64,000 nucleotides of DNA from positions 62,001-126,000 of the forward strand of contig NZ_CP050305.1 in NCBI RefSeq assembly GCF_014189535.1, given 5' to 3'. Below the pieces are notes generated by a model. The model worked only from the letters and a program-made list of their open reading frames with translations, ran no database searches and was not told the DNA's origin. Made by a program: the position numbers and the translations under genes. Shown here in pieces: positions 1 to 8,759 of this stretch (its first letter is position 1; each line of letters begins with the position of its first letter). This stretch comes from Rhizobium lusitanum. GTDB lineage: Bacteria; Pseudomonadota; Alphaproteobacteria; Rhizobiales; Rhizobiaceae.

Positions 1-882
1 ATTAAACTGTGGGCACTATTCGCTCGGCATGCCGCCTTACATTTTGTTGGCGGGTTTGGGCCTGAAACGGTTTCTGTCGTTCCGCTAGGCTCAGAGCTCG
101 TTGATCAAACCCAGAAGGTGACGGTTGCTGCAATGCTGATGGCCGAGAGGAGGTGCGTGCGAAACGGTGCCCATGCGAGGTCCTGCGCGTATCCAGAGTG
201 CGAGTGGGTTTCGCGCGAGGTCAATGAAGGGGTTGTCAGCAGCGCCTCTTCGAGCCTGGCGATGATCCGCAGATTGAACCGAGTTCGAACAATCTAATAC
301 CTCTGCAATTACCTGCCGGCTTTCCAGCTCGTCATGCTTGAGACGTTCAACAACTTCAGCAACGAAATGAGGAGGTGTATTCTGATCAACGGCGATAGTC
401 TGATGTCTCGTCCCGCGCCGCAAATGGCCAGCTCGATCCTTCTGTCGAACATGCTACCACGGCGGGAGCTTGAGGTGACAGTTTGCCAGCCGGGAAGTCG
501 ATGGTCGGGAAGTGGTCTGTCGGGCACCGTCATGTCTGGATGGCACCCGCTTGGCAAGATGATTTGGGTGATGTTTGAGCTTGGCGGGTCGGGTGCAGTC
601 ATGTCTCCGGCCTGTAAGCGCGGCTTAATATGACCGCTGGCCCTGGTGTTTTGCGCTCAAATCGTTCCCTATCAAGTTACCGCGCCTAGTCGCGCTATAC
701 AGTGCCTGACGACTGTCTGTCGCGACCTTTTCAGTGTTGCGCGATCCCGGTATGGGAGCACGCGGATCTATTCCAAATCATTGGAGCGTGTGCTAGCTGC
801 GTTATGCTTAGTGAAATGCAGCCATCAAGGACCACAAAGGGGCCGCGGTGAGGGTACGCTAATTGGACCATCTCATAATATT
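1..882. other. Left edge, no supported gene
   Basis: No reading frame in this stretch looks like a recognisable protein; the frames present on either strand overlap one another and show no domain or convincing ribosome site. It ends at a solo insertion-sequence terminus, so it is probably old, rearranged DNA. Confidence 0.4.
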
Positions 883-926
883 GGTTTTGCTCCGCCGCCT
901 GGCCTGATTTTACTCCGGCGTTGACA
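883..926 (+). repeat. Solo IS21-type terminal repeat
   Basis: These 44 bases are the exact reverse complement of 7866-7909, the outer end of the IS21-family element further right. No istA or istB sequence accompanies this copy. It abuts the C-terminal LysR fragment directly, so it marks the scar of a second IS21 copy or a rearrangement breakpoint. Confidence 0.85.
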
Positions 927-927
927 G

Positions 928-1077
928 ATGCCGCGGATGCCTCCGCATGTGTACGAGGTCTGGACATTGTGGCCGGATGGCCCCCACCTGCCAACCCGGG
1001 TGCGGGCGGCCATAGATGCACTCGTAACGGAACTGCCGAAGCAAGCGTCATCTTCACGGCGCTCGAACGAGGGCTGA
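928..1077 (+). pseudogene. LysR-family regulator, C-terminal fragment
   Basis: A 49-residue frame containing 'MPPHVYEVWTLWPDG' and an amphipathic helix ending near 'IDALVTELP' reads like the end of the effector-binding domain of a LysR regulator. The rest of the gene is missing: the frame begins immediately beside the solo IS21 terminus at 883-926, which presumably removed the 5' part. It is too short to act as a regulator. The family assignment is from pattern recognition only. Confidence 0.6.
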
Positions 1078-1155
1078 CACATGCCTGAAATTGAGTGTTC
1101 GCAGACGGTCGAAGATGCCGCGAATGTCTACGTCATCCATATGGTAGGGAATAAG

Positions 1156-1236
1156 ATGGACCGGCTTTCAGAGATCGAGGCGTTCCCTGCTGTTGTCGAG
1201 ACGGGCGGGTTTACGGCCGCTGGATTGAGAATTTAA
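1156..1236 (+). pseudogene. LysR-family regulator, N-terminal fragment
   Basis: A 26-residue frame starting MDRLSEIEAF and containing 'VVETGGFTAAG' matches the first helices of a LysR winged helix-turn-helix, then stops at 1234-1236. It lies 80 bases after a LysR C-terminal stub and 14 bases from the stop of the intact LysR gene on the other strand. It is either a second truncated LysR gene or the start of the same decayed gene after rearrangement. Confidence 0.55.
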
Positions 1237-1249
1237 GGCCCTGCACCTC

Positions 1250-2149
1250 TCAACCCGGCGGTGCGACGAAGGCCTTCTCTGGAAACGCCCTGCCAACCAC
1301 CTCCAGGAATGCGCGCACCTTGGCGCCGACGAGGCGGCGTGAACTTTGCAGCGCCCAGATCTCCACGGGCGGCCCGGCAAGTGTTCCCCAATAGGCCAAC
1401 CGACCAGCCTCGATGTCTTCGGCGACCAGGAGCTTTGGCAGCAAGGCTGCACCGGCACCCGACAGCACCGCATCGCGGACCATCAGCAGAGACGAGAGGC
1501 GGAGAACCGGGTCCGGCCGCAGGACAATGTCCGCCTCCGTTCCGGACTTGATACGCCAGAGAGTCCCGGGCGGTGTTGCGGAGAGCAGAACGGCCTTTAC
1601 CGTCGCTTCCTCGCCATCCAAGCTGGGGGCGGGGCGGGGCATGCCGGGTGGTGCAACGATCAGGCGTTCATCGTTGAGAAAGCGGCGGCCGACGAGGCGT
1701 TCGTCCAGCGACGGGTCGATCCGGATGATCAGGTCATAGCCGTCCTCGACCGGATCGACCTTGCGATCCTCAGCAACGATTTCGAGCTGGACCTCCGGAC
1801 AGGCCAAGGCAAACCGCACGCCGATGCGGGGCAGGGCGACATGCGCGAAGACGACAGGCGCACTGACACGTAACCTGCCTCTCGGCGTGGATGCGCCAAG
1901 CACGACCGCTTCTCCGGCCTCGGCGATTTCGCTCAGCAGCCCGTGCGTGCGCTCATGCAGCGCCCGTCCTTCCTCCGTTAGTCGCAGATTCTGCGCCCCG
2001 CGCTCGATCAGCCGCACCCCGAGGCTCTCTTCGAGTTCGGCGACCCGTCTTGACAACGTGGCCTTAGAACGGCCGGATACGCGGGCAGCGCGGCCAAACC
2101 CACCGTGGGCAGCAACGAGATCGAAATGGGACAATGCCTGAAGATCCAT
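1250..2149 (-). CDS. LysR-family transcriptional regulator
   Basis: A 299-residue protein with an N-terminal winged helix-turn-helix (about residues 1-60, including 'FGRAARVSGRSKATLSRRVAELE') followed by a LysR substrate-binding domain. The start MDLQALSHF at 2149 fits the family; an in-frame extension upstream to 2329 would run through the promoter of the neighbouring gene and has no family counterpart. It is divergent from the NmrA-like gene at 2267, with about 117 bases between the two starts, the usual arrangement for a LysR protein that controls its neighbour. The inducer is unknown. Confidence 0.9.
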   Translation of the reverse strand: MDLQALSHFDLVAAHGGFGRAARVSGRSKATLSRRVAELEESLGVRLIERGAQNLRLTEEGRALHERTHGLLSEIAEAGEAVVLGASTPRGRLRVSAPVVFAHVALPRIGVRFALACPEVQLEIVAEDRKVDPVEDGYDLIIRIDPSLDERLVGRRFLNDERLIVAPPGMPRPAPSLDGEEATVKAVLLSATPPGTLWRIKSGTEADIVLRPDPVLRLSSLLMVRDAVLSGAGAALLPKLLVAEDIEAGRLAYWGTLAGPPVEIWALQSSRRLVGAKVRAFLEVVGRAFPEKAFVAPPG

Positions 2150-2266
2150 TATTGTGTTCCGTATTTGAGACAAGCAATCTCGATATTGTCGTCTTCTCAT
2201 CGAAAATAAAACAGCTATCTTTTCCCTCATCAAATGCACATCAATCAAACACAAGGAGATTTCGAC

Positions 2267-3145
2267 ATGACCACTCTCGTGACAGGCAGCACAGGGACCA
2301 TCGGGGCACAGGTCCTGGCTCATCTTCAAGCGCGCAATGCCGATGTTCGCGCCCTGACGCGCTCGCCGGAGACGGCGCAGCTTCCCGCCAGCGTTAAGGC
2401 GGTTCGCGGAGACCTCGCCGATCCGGATTCGGTGCGCGCAGCGCTCGAAGGCGTCAGCACGCTATTCGTGCTCGCCCCAAATGTCGCCGATGAACTGACC
2501 CAGGCGATGCTGACCCTGACGGTCGCCCATGAGGCCGGCATCAAAGGCATCGTCTATCTCTCAGTGTTCGGCGGCGATGGCTATGCCGACGTGCCGCATT
2601 TCGCAGGCAAGTACACGGTGGAACGCATGATCGAGGCGCTTGATCTGCCCGCGACGGTTCTGCGTCCCGCCTATTTTATCCAAAACGACCTTCGTCAGAA
2701 GGACGGACTGCTGAAGGCCGGCGTTTATAGCTCGCCGATCGGCGCGAAAGGTGTGTCGATGGTGGATATTCGCGACATCGGCGAGGCCGCCGCGATCGAG
2801 TTGGTTCGCCGTGAACAGGCCGCGACGCCGCTCGGCCGCGAAACCTACGCACTGGTTGGTCCCGACAGCCTGACCGGCGAAGGCATCGCCACAATCTGGA
2901 GCGAAGCCCTTGGCAACGCGATCCGGTATGGCGGCGACGATCTCGTCGTCATGGAGCAGCGCACCAAGACCATGCTGCCCGCCTGGCACGCGCTTGACCT
3001 GCGCCTGATGTTCAGCCGCTATCAGGCCGAAGGTGCGGTGGCGACAGCCGACGATCTGGCAGGTCTGACCAAGTTGCTCGGACGCGCACCGCGTTCCTAT
3101 GCCGCTTTTGCCAGGGATGCTGCCGCCCAGTGGGCGAGGAACTGA
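2267..3145 (+). CDS. NmrA-like NAD(P)-binding protein
   Basis: A 292-residue atypical short-chain dehydrogenase of the NmrA/azoreductase-like group. The N-terminal Rossmann motif GSTGTIG (residues 7-13) binds the dinucleotide, and a variable C-terminal half follows. The start at 2267 is preceded by AAGGAG at 2253-2258; an upstream in-frame ATG at 2234 lacks such a site. It is the first gene of a plus-strand run with the hydrolase at 3190 and the small protein at 4152, and is divergent from the LysR gene. It may act as an NAD(P)H-dependent quinone or aldehyde reductase or a redox sensor; the substrate cannot be read from sequence. Confidence 0.85.
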   Translation: MTTLVTGSTGTIGAQVLAHLQARNADVRALTRSPETAQLPASVKAVRGDLADPDSVRAALEGVSTLFVLAPNVADELTQAMLTLTVAHEAGIKGIVYLSVFGGDGYADVPHFAGKYTVERMIEALDLPATVLRPAYFIQNDLRQKDGLLKAGVYSSPIGAKGVSMVDIRDIGEAAAIELVRREQAATPLGRETYALVGPDSLTGEGIATIWSEALGNAIRYGGDDLVVMEQRTKTMLPAWHALDLRLMFSRYQAEGAVATADDLAGLTKLLGRAPRSYAAFARDAAAQWARN

Positions 3146-3189
3146 GCCAGCATTTTATCCCTCCCCAATCCCGACGAAGGAGACCTGCC

Positions 3190-4149
3190 ATGATAAGGAT
3201 CCATCCCCTCTCGCCTGAAGATGCTCCCGCGGTGGCCGCGATGCGACAAGCCGCCTCGGCCCATAAGGGCGAGGCACTTGGGCCGGAGGCGCGGGCTATG
3301 TTCGACGCCATGTTTGCCGCAACGCCCGGGGCGGCGGATGTCTGGGTCGAGGCAGCGACGGTCGGCGGTATCGCCGGCTTCTGGCTCCGAGTGCCAAACG
3401 CACGACCGGGCGCGCGCATCCTCTATCTTCACGGCGGCGGCTATGTGCTCGGCTCAGCCCAGGCATTGACCCATTTCGCGGGGCAAATCGCCGTACGCGT
3501 CGGCGCCGATGCCTTCGTCCCGGACTACCGGCTGGCCCCCGAGCACCCGTTCCCGGCTGCGATCGACGATGCGGTCGCCGCCTATCGCGGCCTCGTCGCA
3601 GACGGAGCTGAGCGGATCATAGTCGCTGGTGACTCGGCTGGCGGTGGCCTGACGCTGGCGCTGCTATCGATCATCGCCGCCGACAAGGCTAAGGGCGCGG
3701 TGCAGCCAGTCGGCGCGGCAGTGATGTCGCCCTGGACTGACCTGGCGCTGACCGGCGACAGCTTCGAAACACGTGCGGAGGCAGACCCGATCTTCACGCG
3801 CGGCGTCCTCCAGGCCTTCGCTCACATGTATCTTCAGGGCCAGGATGCGGGTAACCCCAAGGCATCGCCGCTTTACGCCGAACTCGACAGACTGCCGCCG
3901 ATCCGCATCGATGTCGGTGACAATGAGCTACTGCTCGCAGATTCCGTCCGCTATGGTGAGCGGGCAAGGGCGGCGGGCGTCGACATTACAGTATCGGTCT
4001 GGGAGGGCATGGCGCATGTGTTCCAATCCTCCCTCGGCCAGTTTCGCGCAGCCGAGACGTCCGTGACTGCCATCGCTGATTTCCTTCGCCAGCGGCTCGA
4101 TGCCCCGGACGCAGCCACCGTTCCTTCCAACCCACTCAAAGGAGCTTGA
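3190..4149 (+). CDS. Alpha/beta hydrolase, HSL-type esterase
   Basis: A 319-residue cytoplasmic esterase/lipase of the hormone-sensitive-lipase group. The oxyanion-hole motif HGGGY is at residues 81-85, the nucleophile elbow GDSAGG at 147-152 with Ser149, and the likely acid and base are Asp251 and His276, so the catalytic triad appears complete. The start is set by AAGGAG at 3177-3182; an earlier in-frame start at 3130 overlaps the preceding gene. It probably hydrolyses short acyl or aryl esters. A decayed copy of its last about 40 codons lies at 4536-4660, evidence of a local duplication. Confidence 0.88.
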   Translation: MIRIHPLSPEDAPAVAAMRQAASAHKGEALGPEARAMFDAMFAATPGAADVWVEAATVGGIAGFWLRVPNARPGARILYLHGGGYVLGSAQALTHFAGQIAVRVGADAFVPDYRLAPEHPFPAAIDDAVAAYRGLVADGAERIIVAGDSAGGGLTLALLSIIAADKAKGAVQPVGAAVMSPWTDLALTGDSFETRAEADPIFTRGVLQAFAHMYLQGQDAGNPKASPLYAELDRLPPIRIDVGDNELLLADSVRYGERARAAGVDITVSVWEGMAHVFQSSLGQFRAAETSVTAIADFLRQRLDAPDAATVPSNPLKGA

Positions 4150-4151
4150 TC

Positions 4152-4535
4152 ATGACACGCGTATTGTTTGTAGGCCAGAAGCCGGACACCGTAGACTTCT
4201 CCGATCCCTCCCTGCCACCGGGATTCAATGCTGAAAAAATCCAGGCGGGCATCGATATCGCTGAGACGACCATGACCGAGCGCGGTTGGGACGCCGACAT
4301 CTTCATGATCGCTCCCGACGACAGTGGCATCGCAACATTGGCCGCGCAGATGGCGAGTGTGGACTATGATTGCGTCGTGATCGGTGGCGGCCTGCGCATC
4401 CCGCCCAAGGGGCTTCCGTTCTTCGAGAAGGTCGTCAACGCGATCCACCAAAGTGCACCGAAGGCAGCGATCGCATTCAACACCCGTCCCGAAGATACGG
4501 CAGAGGCCGCGGCGCGGTGGACCGGCGCGGATTGA
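4152..4535 (+). CDS. Small conserved-looking protein, function unknown
   Basis: A 127-residue protein whose start ATG lies two bases after the hydrolase stop, which suggests translational coupling. It opens with a beta strand (MTRVLFVGQKP) and contains an alternating hydrophobic core 'DCVVIGGGLRIP', reminiscent of a flavodoxin-like or Rossmann-type alpha/beta fold, but I do not recognise a family. No signal peptide or membrane segment is visible. Its placement suggests it works with the hydrolase and NmrA-like protein under the same LysR control. Confidence 0.7.
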   Translation: MTRVLFVGQKPDTVDFSDPSLPPGFNAEKIQAGIDIAETTMTERGWDADIFMIAPDDSGIATLAAQMASVDYDCVVIGGGLRIPPKGLPFFEKVVNAIHQSAPKAAIAFNTRPEDTAEAAARWTGAD

Positions 4536-4660
4536 GCGCAAGATCAGGTTGTCGATGTGGGAGAGCATGCAGCTGCCTTCCAATCTTCTCTCGGCCGTTT
4601 CTCGCGGCCGAGCTGGCCGTTACCGCCATCGCTAATCTACTCCGCCAAGGCTCAGCAATG
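4536..4660 (+). pseudogene. Decayed duplicate of the hydrolase 3' end
   Basis: The nucleotides follow 3985-4105 of the hydrolase gene closely: 'LSMWESMQ' in one frame and 'LAAELAVTAIANLLRQ' in another correspond to hydrolase 'VSVWEGMA' and 'FRAAETSVTAIADFLRQ'. At least one frameshift separates the two blocks. The fragment sits directly behind the small gene at 4152, so an ancestral unit of hydrolase plus neighbour was probably duplicated and then partly deleted. Confidence 0.75.
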
Positions 4661-4695
4661 CTTCGCGTCCGTCAGCACAACTTCGGAGGTTTGAC

Positions 4696-5324
4696 ATGAA
4701 AATTCTGGTATTGGGCGCGACCGGCGCCACCGGCCGGCTGATCGTCGGCAAGGCCGTCGCAGAGGGATACAAGGTCGTCGCCCTCGTTCGCTCCAAGGCA
4801 AAGGCCGCGGATCTCGCCGGCGCCGAATTGATCGAAGGCGATGCCCGCGATCCCGCCGCGTTGACCCGCGCGATCGCCGGCTGTGATGCCGTCGTCAGTT
4901 CGCTAGGCACCGCCATGAGCCCGTTCAAGGAAGTGACCCTGCTCTCGACGGCGACGCGCGCGTTAGTCGGCGTCATGGAAAAGCAGAACATTCCTCGTCT
5001 GGTTTGCATCACCGGACTGGGTGCCGGCGACAGCCGCGCCATGGCGGCTTCTTCTTCGACCGGCTGTTCCTGCCTCTGATGCTGCGCAAGGTCTATCAAG
5101 ACAAGGATCGCCAGGAAGATGCGATCCGGGCCAGCACGCTTGACTGGACGATTGTCCGGCCGACGGTGCTCAACGACAAGCCGGCGCGCCGCGGCCTCAA
5201 GGCGTTGACCGACCTGTCCGGCGTCCATGGCGGGACCATCGCCCGATCCGATGTTGCCGAGTTCGTCGTGCAGCAACTCACCGAAGATACGTGGCTGCGC
5301 AAAGCGCCGTTGATCACCTGGTAG
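4696..5324 (+). pseudogene. NAD(P)-binding oxidoreductase, frameshifted
   Basis: The first part reads MKILVLGATGATG, a Rossmann glycine motif, through 'CITGLGAGDSR' and then runs to a stop at 5079. The next frame continues exactly where family members would: 'GHGGFFFDRLFLPLMLRK' to 'ITW' at 5324. One missing G near 5037-5040 (ccgcgcc for ccgcggcc) accounts for the break. Restored, it is a roughly 210-residue NmrA/SDR-type protein. A sequencing error is a possible alternative to a real mutation. Confidence 0.8.
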
Positions 5325-5356
5325 GTTGTCCTCAGGTCGATCGCGTCTGCAGTTCC

Positions 5357-6250
5357 TCAAGATCGCACATGCGCTTTCGGAGGTGAACCGAAGGTGGACC
5401 TGAAAGCATGGCCAAATGCACTCTGCGACGTATATCCAACCTTGCGTGCGATGCTGGCGACAGTCTCATCACCTTGAATTAGCGCCGCACGAGCGATGGT
5501 GAGACGCCACGCCCGTACGTAGGCGAGTGGCGGTTGTCCCACCCGGCGCGTGAACTCCGCAGAGAAGGCCGCCCGCGACATACCCGCCACCCCGGCGAGC
5601 TGGGCCACCGTCCATGGTTGCGAGACGTCCCCGTGAATGACGCGAAGGACCCGGCCGAGCCGAGGTTCCAACAGAGCACCGAGCCATCCGATCTCCACCT
5701 GCTCGATACTGCCCGCGTAGGCCCGGATCGCCTCAACGAGCAATACATCAGCTAGCCGGGCACTGACGATCTCGCTACCGATGATATCGCGCTCGATCTC
5801 GTCATTCATCAACCCAAGGATTGTTGCTATCGCTCCGGACGCAGCCGACGATCGGGGAACGAGCAGGAAATCCGGCAGCATGTCGAGGAGGAAGTCCGAA
5901 TTTCCAGGGTCGAACGTGACGGTTCCCCCGATTGCAATTGTCTCGTCACCCCCCAGACGGGCAACATCGCCGCCTGCGTCATAGAGGGCTTGGCCGTCGT
6001 TGGGCGGCACCTCCGGATCGCTGGCTATCGCATAGGCCACGCGCCCCAACAGGCAGACATCTCCTGCGCTCATACGTTGGGGCGCCTGCGCCGGTCTGAT
6101 GATCCAGGCTGTTCCGCGCAACAGCGCCACAAACTTGAGCCGGTCGAGCGCTGGAAATGTGAGAGCCCATCGTCCTGCAGCTTCCAGCCGGGTGCGACGG
6201 CTCACGCTGGCACCAAGAACGTTGAGGAAATCCGATAGGGGATCATTCAT
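5357..6250 (-). CDS. AraC-family transcriptional regulator
   Basis: A 297-residue regulator with an N-terminal AraC-type cupin domain ('LLRGTAWIIRP...MSAGDVCLLG') and a C-terminal double helix-turn-helix of about 100 residues ('VAQLAGVAGMSRAAFSAEF' and 'VASIARKVGYTSQSAFGHAF'). The chosen start MNDPLSDFL matches the family; in-frame codons further upstream overlap the promoter region. It is divergent from the short-chain dehydrogenase at 6350 with 99 bases between starts, so that gene is its likely target. The effector is unknown. Confidence 0.88.
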   Translation of the reverse strand: MNDPLSDFLNVLGASVSRRTRLEAAGRWALTFPALDRLKFVALLRGTAWIIRPAQAPQRMSAGDVCLLGRVAYAIASDPEVPPNDGQALYDAGGDVARLGGDETIAIGGTVTFDPGNSDFLLDMLPDFLLVPRSSAASGAIATILGLMNDEIERDIIGSEIVSARLADVLLVEAIRAYAGSIEQVEIGWLGALLEPRLGRVLRVIHGDVSQPWTVAQLAGVAGMSRAAFSAEFTRRVGQPPLAYVRAWRLTIARAALIQGDETVASIARKVGYTSQSAFGHAFRSTFGSPPKAHVRS

Positions 6251-6349
6251 AGCTTTAGACGATCGCGATAATTTCATAGACTGATAAGCATAGGTCATCT
6301 TGAGCCCCATGCCTATCTTCTTGGATGACACCAACAAAGGAGAATAGCT

Positions 6350-7084
6350 TTGGGTATCGAAGGCAAGGTTGTCGCTATTACGGGCGCAAGCAGCGGGATC
6401 GGTCGCGCGACGGCGAAACTGCTGGCAGAACGAGGGGCTTTTGTCGTGTTGGGAGCGCGCCGCGAGGAGGCGCTGGCAGCGATCGTCAATGAGATTACCG
6501 CTGTAGGCGGCAAGGCTGTATATAAAGCGACTGACGTTCGCCAAAGGAGCGATCTCGAAGCGCTTGTCGCATTCGCACTCGAGCATCGCGGCAGGCTCGA
6601 CGTGATCGTCAACAATGCAGGGATTGGGCCCCTATCGCGTTTCGATGCGCTCCGCGTCGAGGAGTGGGACGCCATGATCGACGTCAATCTGCGTGGCACG
6701 CTCTACGGCATCGCGGCCGCTCTGCCGGTCTTCCAGCGTCAACAATCGGGCCACGTCATCAACATCGTCTCGACTGCAGGCATCAAGATCGTCCCCGCCA
6801 TGGGCGTGTATGCGGCGACAAAGAACGCAGTGCGGACCATCAGCGAAACCTTGAGGCAGGAAGCAGGACCGAATCTGAGGGTAACCGAGATTTCTCCGGG
6901 GATGATCTCCACCGACTTTGCAAGCTCGATAACCGATCCGGCCGTGAAGTCGGCTATTGAAGAACGCATTTCCAATGTAGCCATCCCACCGGCTTCGATC
7001 GCTCGGGGCATCGCCTACGCGATCGAGCAGCCGGACAATGTGGACGTTGGCAGTATTGTTATACGACCGACCGCTCAAGATTGA
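6350..7084 (+). CDS. Short-chain dehydrogenase/reductase
   Basis: A 244-residue classical SDR. The cofactor motif TGASSGIG is at residues 11-18, NNAG at 88-91, and the catalytic Ser141, Tyr154 and Lys158 (YxxxK) are present, so it should be an active NAD(P)-dependent alcohol or ketone oxidoreductase. The start is a TTG preceded by AAAGGAG; no ATG is available nearby. It is paired divergently with the AraC gene. The substrate cannot be assigned; this subgroup is often annotated only as SDR oxidoreductase. Confidence 0.9.
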   Translation: MGIEGKVVAITGASSGIGRATAKLLAERGAFVVLGARREEALAAIVNEITAVGGKAVYKATDVRQRSDLEALVAFALEHRGRLDVIVNNAGIGPLSRFDALRVEEWDAMIDVNLRGTLYGIAAALPVFQRQQSGHVINIVSTAGIKIVPAMGVYAATKNAVRTISETLRQEAGPNLRVTEISPGMISTDFASSITDPAVKSAIEERISNVAIPPASIARGIAYAIEQPDNVDVGSIVIRPTAQD

Positions 7085-7298
7085 ACGGCTACGGTCAGTT
7101 GAAACCTTGGCATAGGCCAATAAACGTCTCTGGACGTCGGCGGAATGACAACCATCGCCGCCCTAACCAGTTGTTCCAATCCACGAAGATCCTTCTATCG
7201 GGGCCCCAAGGGTCCGTCCGAGAATTTCGGTATCTTGGTTTTCATCGAAGCAATGCATCTCCTCCCGCGGCAAGCTTTTTGTTTTGGGGACTGGCTGA

Positions 7299-7442
7299 TC
7301 AGAACCCGGGATCGAACTGCGGTTCTTGCCCGCTCACTCCGGTGTTGAGCGATGACAGGGTGATTCCCAGCCGCACCGGCCGTCTGAACGGGAACACCGA
7401 GGCGAGCAGGGTATCTGCAATCTCCAGGATCATGTCGGTGTC
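7299..7442 (-). pseudogene. DNA polymerase IV (DinB), C-terminal remnant
   Basis: Translated on the minus strand this gives 'ADTLLASVFPFRRPVRLG' then 'ITLSSLNTG' and a stop at 7299-7301, which is the pattern of the end of the little-finger domain of Y-family polymerase IV. The palm and fingers are absent. It lies just downstream of an AbiEii-like remnant on the same strand, in a zone of truncated genes beside an IS21 element. Confidence 0.6.
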
Positions 7443-7456
7443 CGAGATCGAAGCGG

Positions 7457-7843
7457 TCAACCGACTACTTGCTCCTTGTTGAGGAAACGCTCCAGATCCT
7501 CGATGCTCGTCATGACGGCTTCGAACTCAGGCGGTGTCGCAAAGATCATCGCCGACATTCTCTCGTAGTCGGTCGCCAGTTTCTTGCGCATATCGGCCGT
7601 CGGCACCAGCCGGAAACTGCCGGGTACGGCCCGATCATAGCGATGGTCAGGCGCGCGGAACATCAGTTCCTTGTGCTGACGGCACGCTTCGGCAAGATCG
7701 AGCATGGATGCGGTCGTCTTCCCGTAGTCGGGATGGCTCCAGATCTGGTGAACATCGTAATAGTGGCGCGAGTATCGGTTGAGGTCGGGGACCTTTCTTT
7801 CCGCATTCTGGTCGGCATTTCGCTTCTCGGTCATTTCCGTCAT
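7457..7843 (-). pseudogene. AbiEii/AbiGii-type nucleotidyltransferase toxin, C-terminal part
   Basis: The 128-residue frame contains 'DLNRYSRHYYDVHQIW' and 'DYERMSAMIFATPPEFEAVMTSI', a pattern I associate with the C-terminal half of AbiEii/AbiGii-family toxins, which inactivate tRNA by nucleotide addition. The N-terminal catalytic nucleotidyltransferase domain is missing, and the frame begins 22 bases inside the end of the IS21 element, which appears to have removed the 5' half. No antitoxin gene is visible. It is probably non-functional; the family call is moderate. Confidence 0.55.
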
Positions 7844-7999
7844 GGCATGAAGGATGAGGACCTTTTGTCAACGCCGGAGTAAAATCAGGCCAGGCGGCGG
7901 AGCAAAACCAGGCCACCATCGGCGCACGCATGAGACCTCCGGGAGGGCGTAGCCCGAGCGGGGGTCTCATGCGTGCGCGTCGATTTTCTGAAGGGGGTT

Positions 8000-8759
8000 T
8001 CAGCCGGCCTTTCGGGCTCGGCTTTGGGCGAGACGATAGCTATCGCCGTTCATCTCCAGGATATTGACGTGGTGGGTGATGCGATCGAGCAGTGCTCCGG
8101 TGAGACGCTCCGATCCCAAGGTTTCGGTCCATTCGTCAAATGGAAGGTTGCTGGTAATCAGGGGTCGCGCCGCGTTCATAGCGTTGTGAGATCAGCTCGA
8201 ACAGCAATTCTGCGCCGGTCTTGGAAAGCGGCACGAAGCCCAGCTCGTCAATGATGAGAAGCTGGTATGCGGCCATTTGCTTCTGGAAGCGGAGCAGACG
8301 TCTTTCGTCACGGGCCTCCATCATCTCGCTGACCAAGGCGGCGGCTGTCGTGAAGCCGACAGACAGCCCCTTCTGACAGGCTGCCAGGCCGAGACCGAGT
8401 GCAACATGGGTCTTGCCCGTGCCGCTGGGCCCAAGCGCGATCACGTTCTCGCGACGCTCGATCCATTCGCAACGGGCCAGTTCCAGCACCTGCATCTTGT
8501 TGAGCTTCGGGATGGCGGCGAAGTCGAAACTGTCGAGGCTTTTGACGACCGGGAACCTGGCCGCCTTGATGCGACGCTCGACCTTGCGGCGGTCTCGTTC
8601 GATCATCTCCCGTTCGGAAAGCCGAAACAGGTATACAACATGATCTACGCCCTCTGTGGCGCATAGCCGGGCCAGCTTCTGATACTCGCGCTGGAAGGTC
8701 GGCAGCTTGAGGGTTTTGAGATAATGGGAGAGCAGGATCTCCGGCACTTCGGTGCTCAT
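8000..8759 (-). pseudogene. IS21 helper ATPase IstB, frameshifted
   Basis: IstB is an AAA+ ATPase that helps IstA choose targets. The Walker A motif is visible ('GPSGTGKTH', about residues 107-115) and Walker B as 'LLIIDELGF'. Near 8165 an extra C converts 'ERGATLITSNLPFDEW' into 'ERGATPDYQQPSI' and a stop at 8136. The correct continuation to 'ARKAG' and a stop at 8000 is present in the other frame. The start overlaps the istA stop by four bases. Confidence 0.85.
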
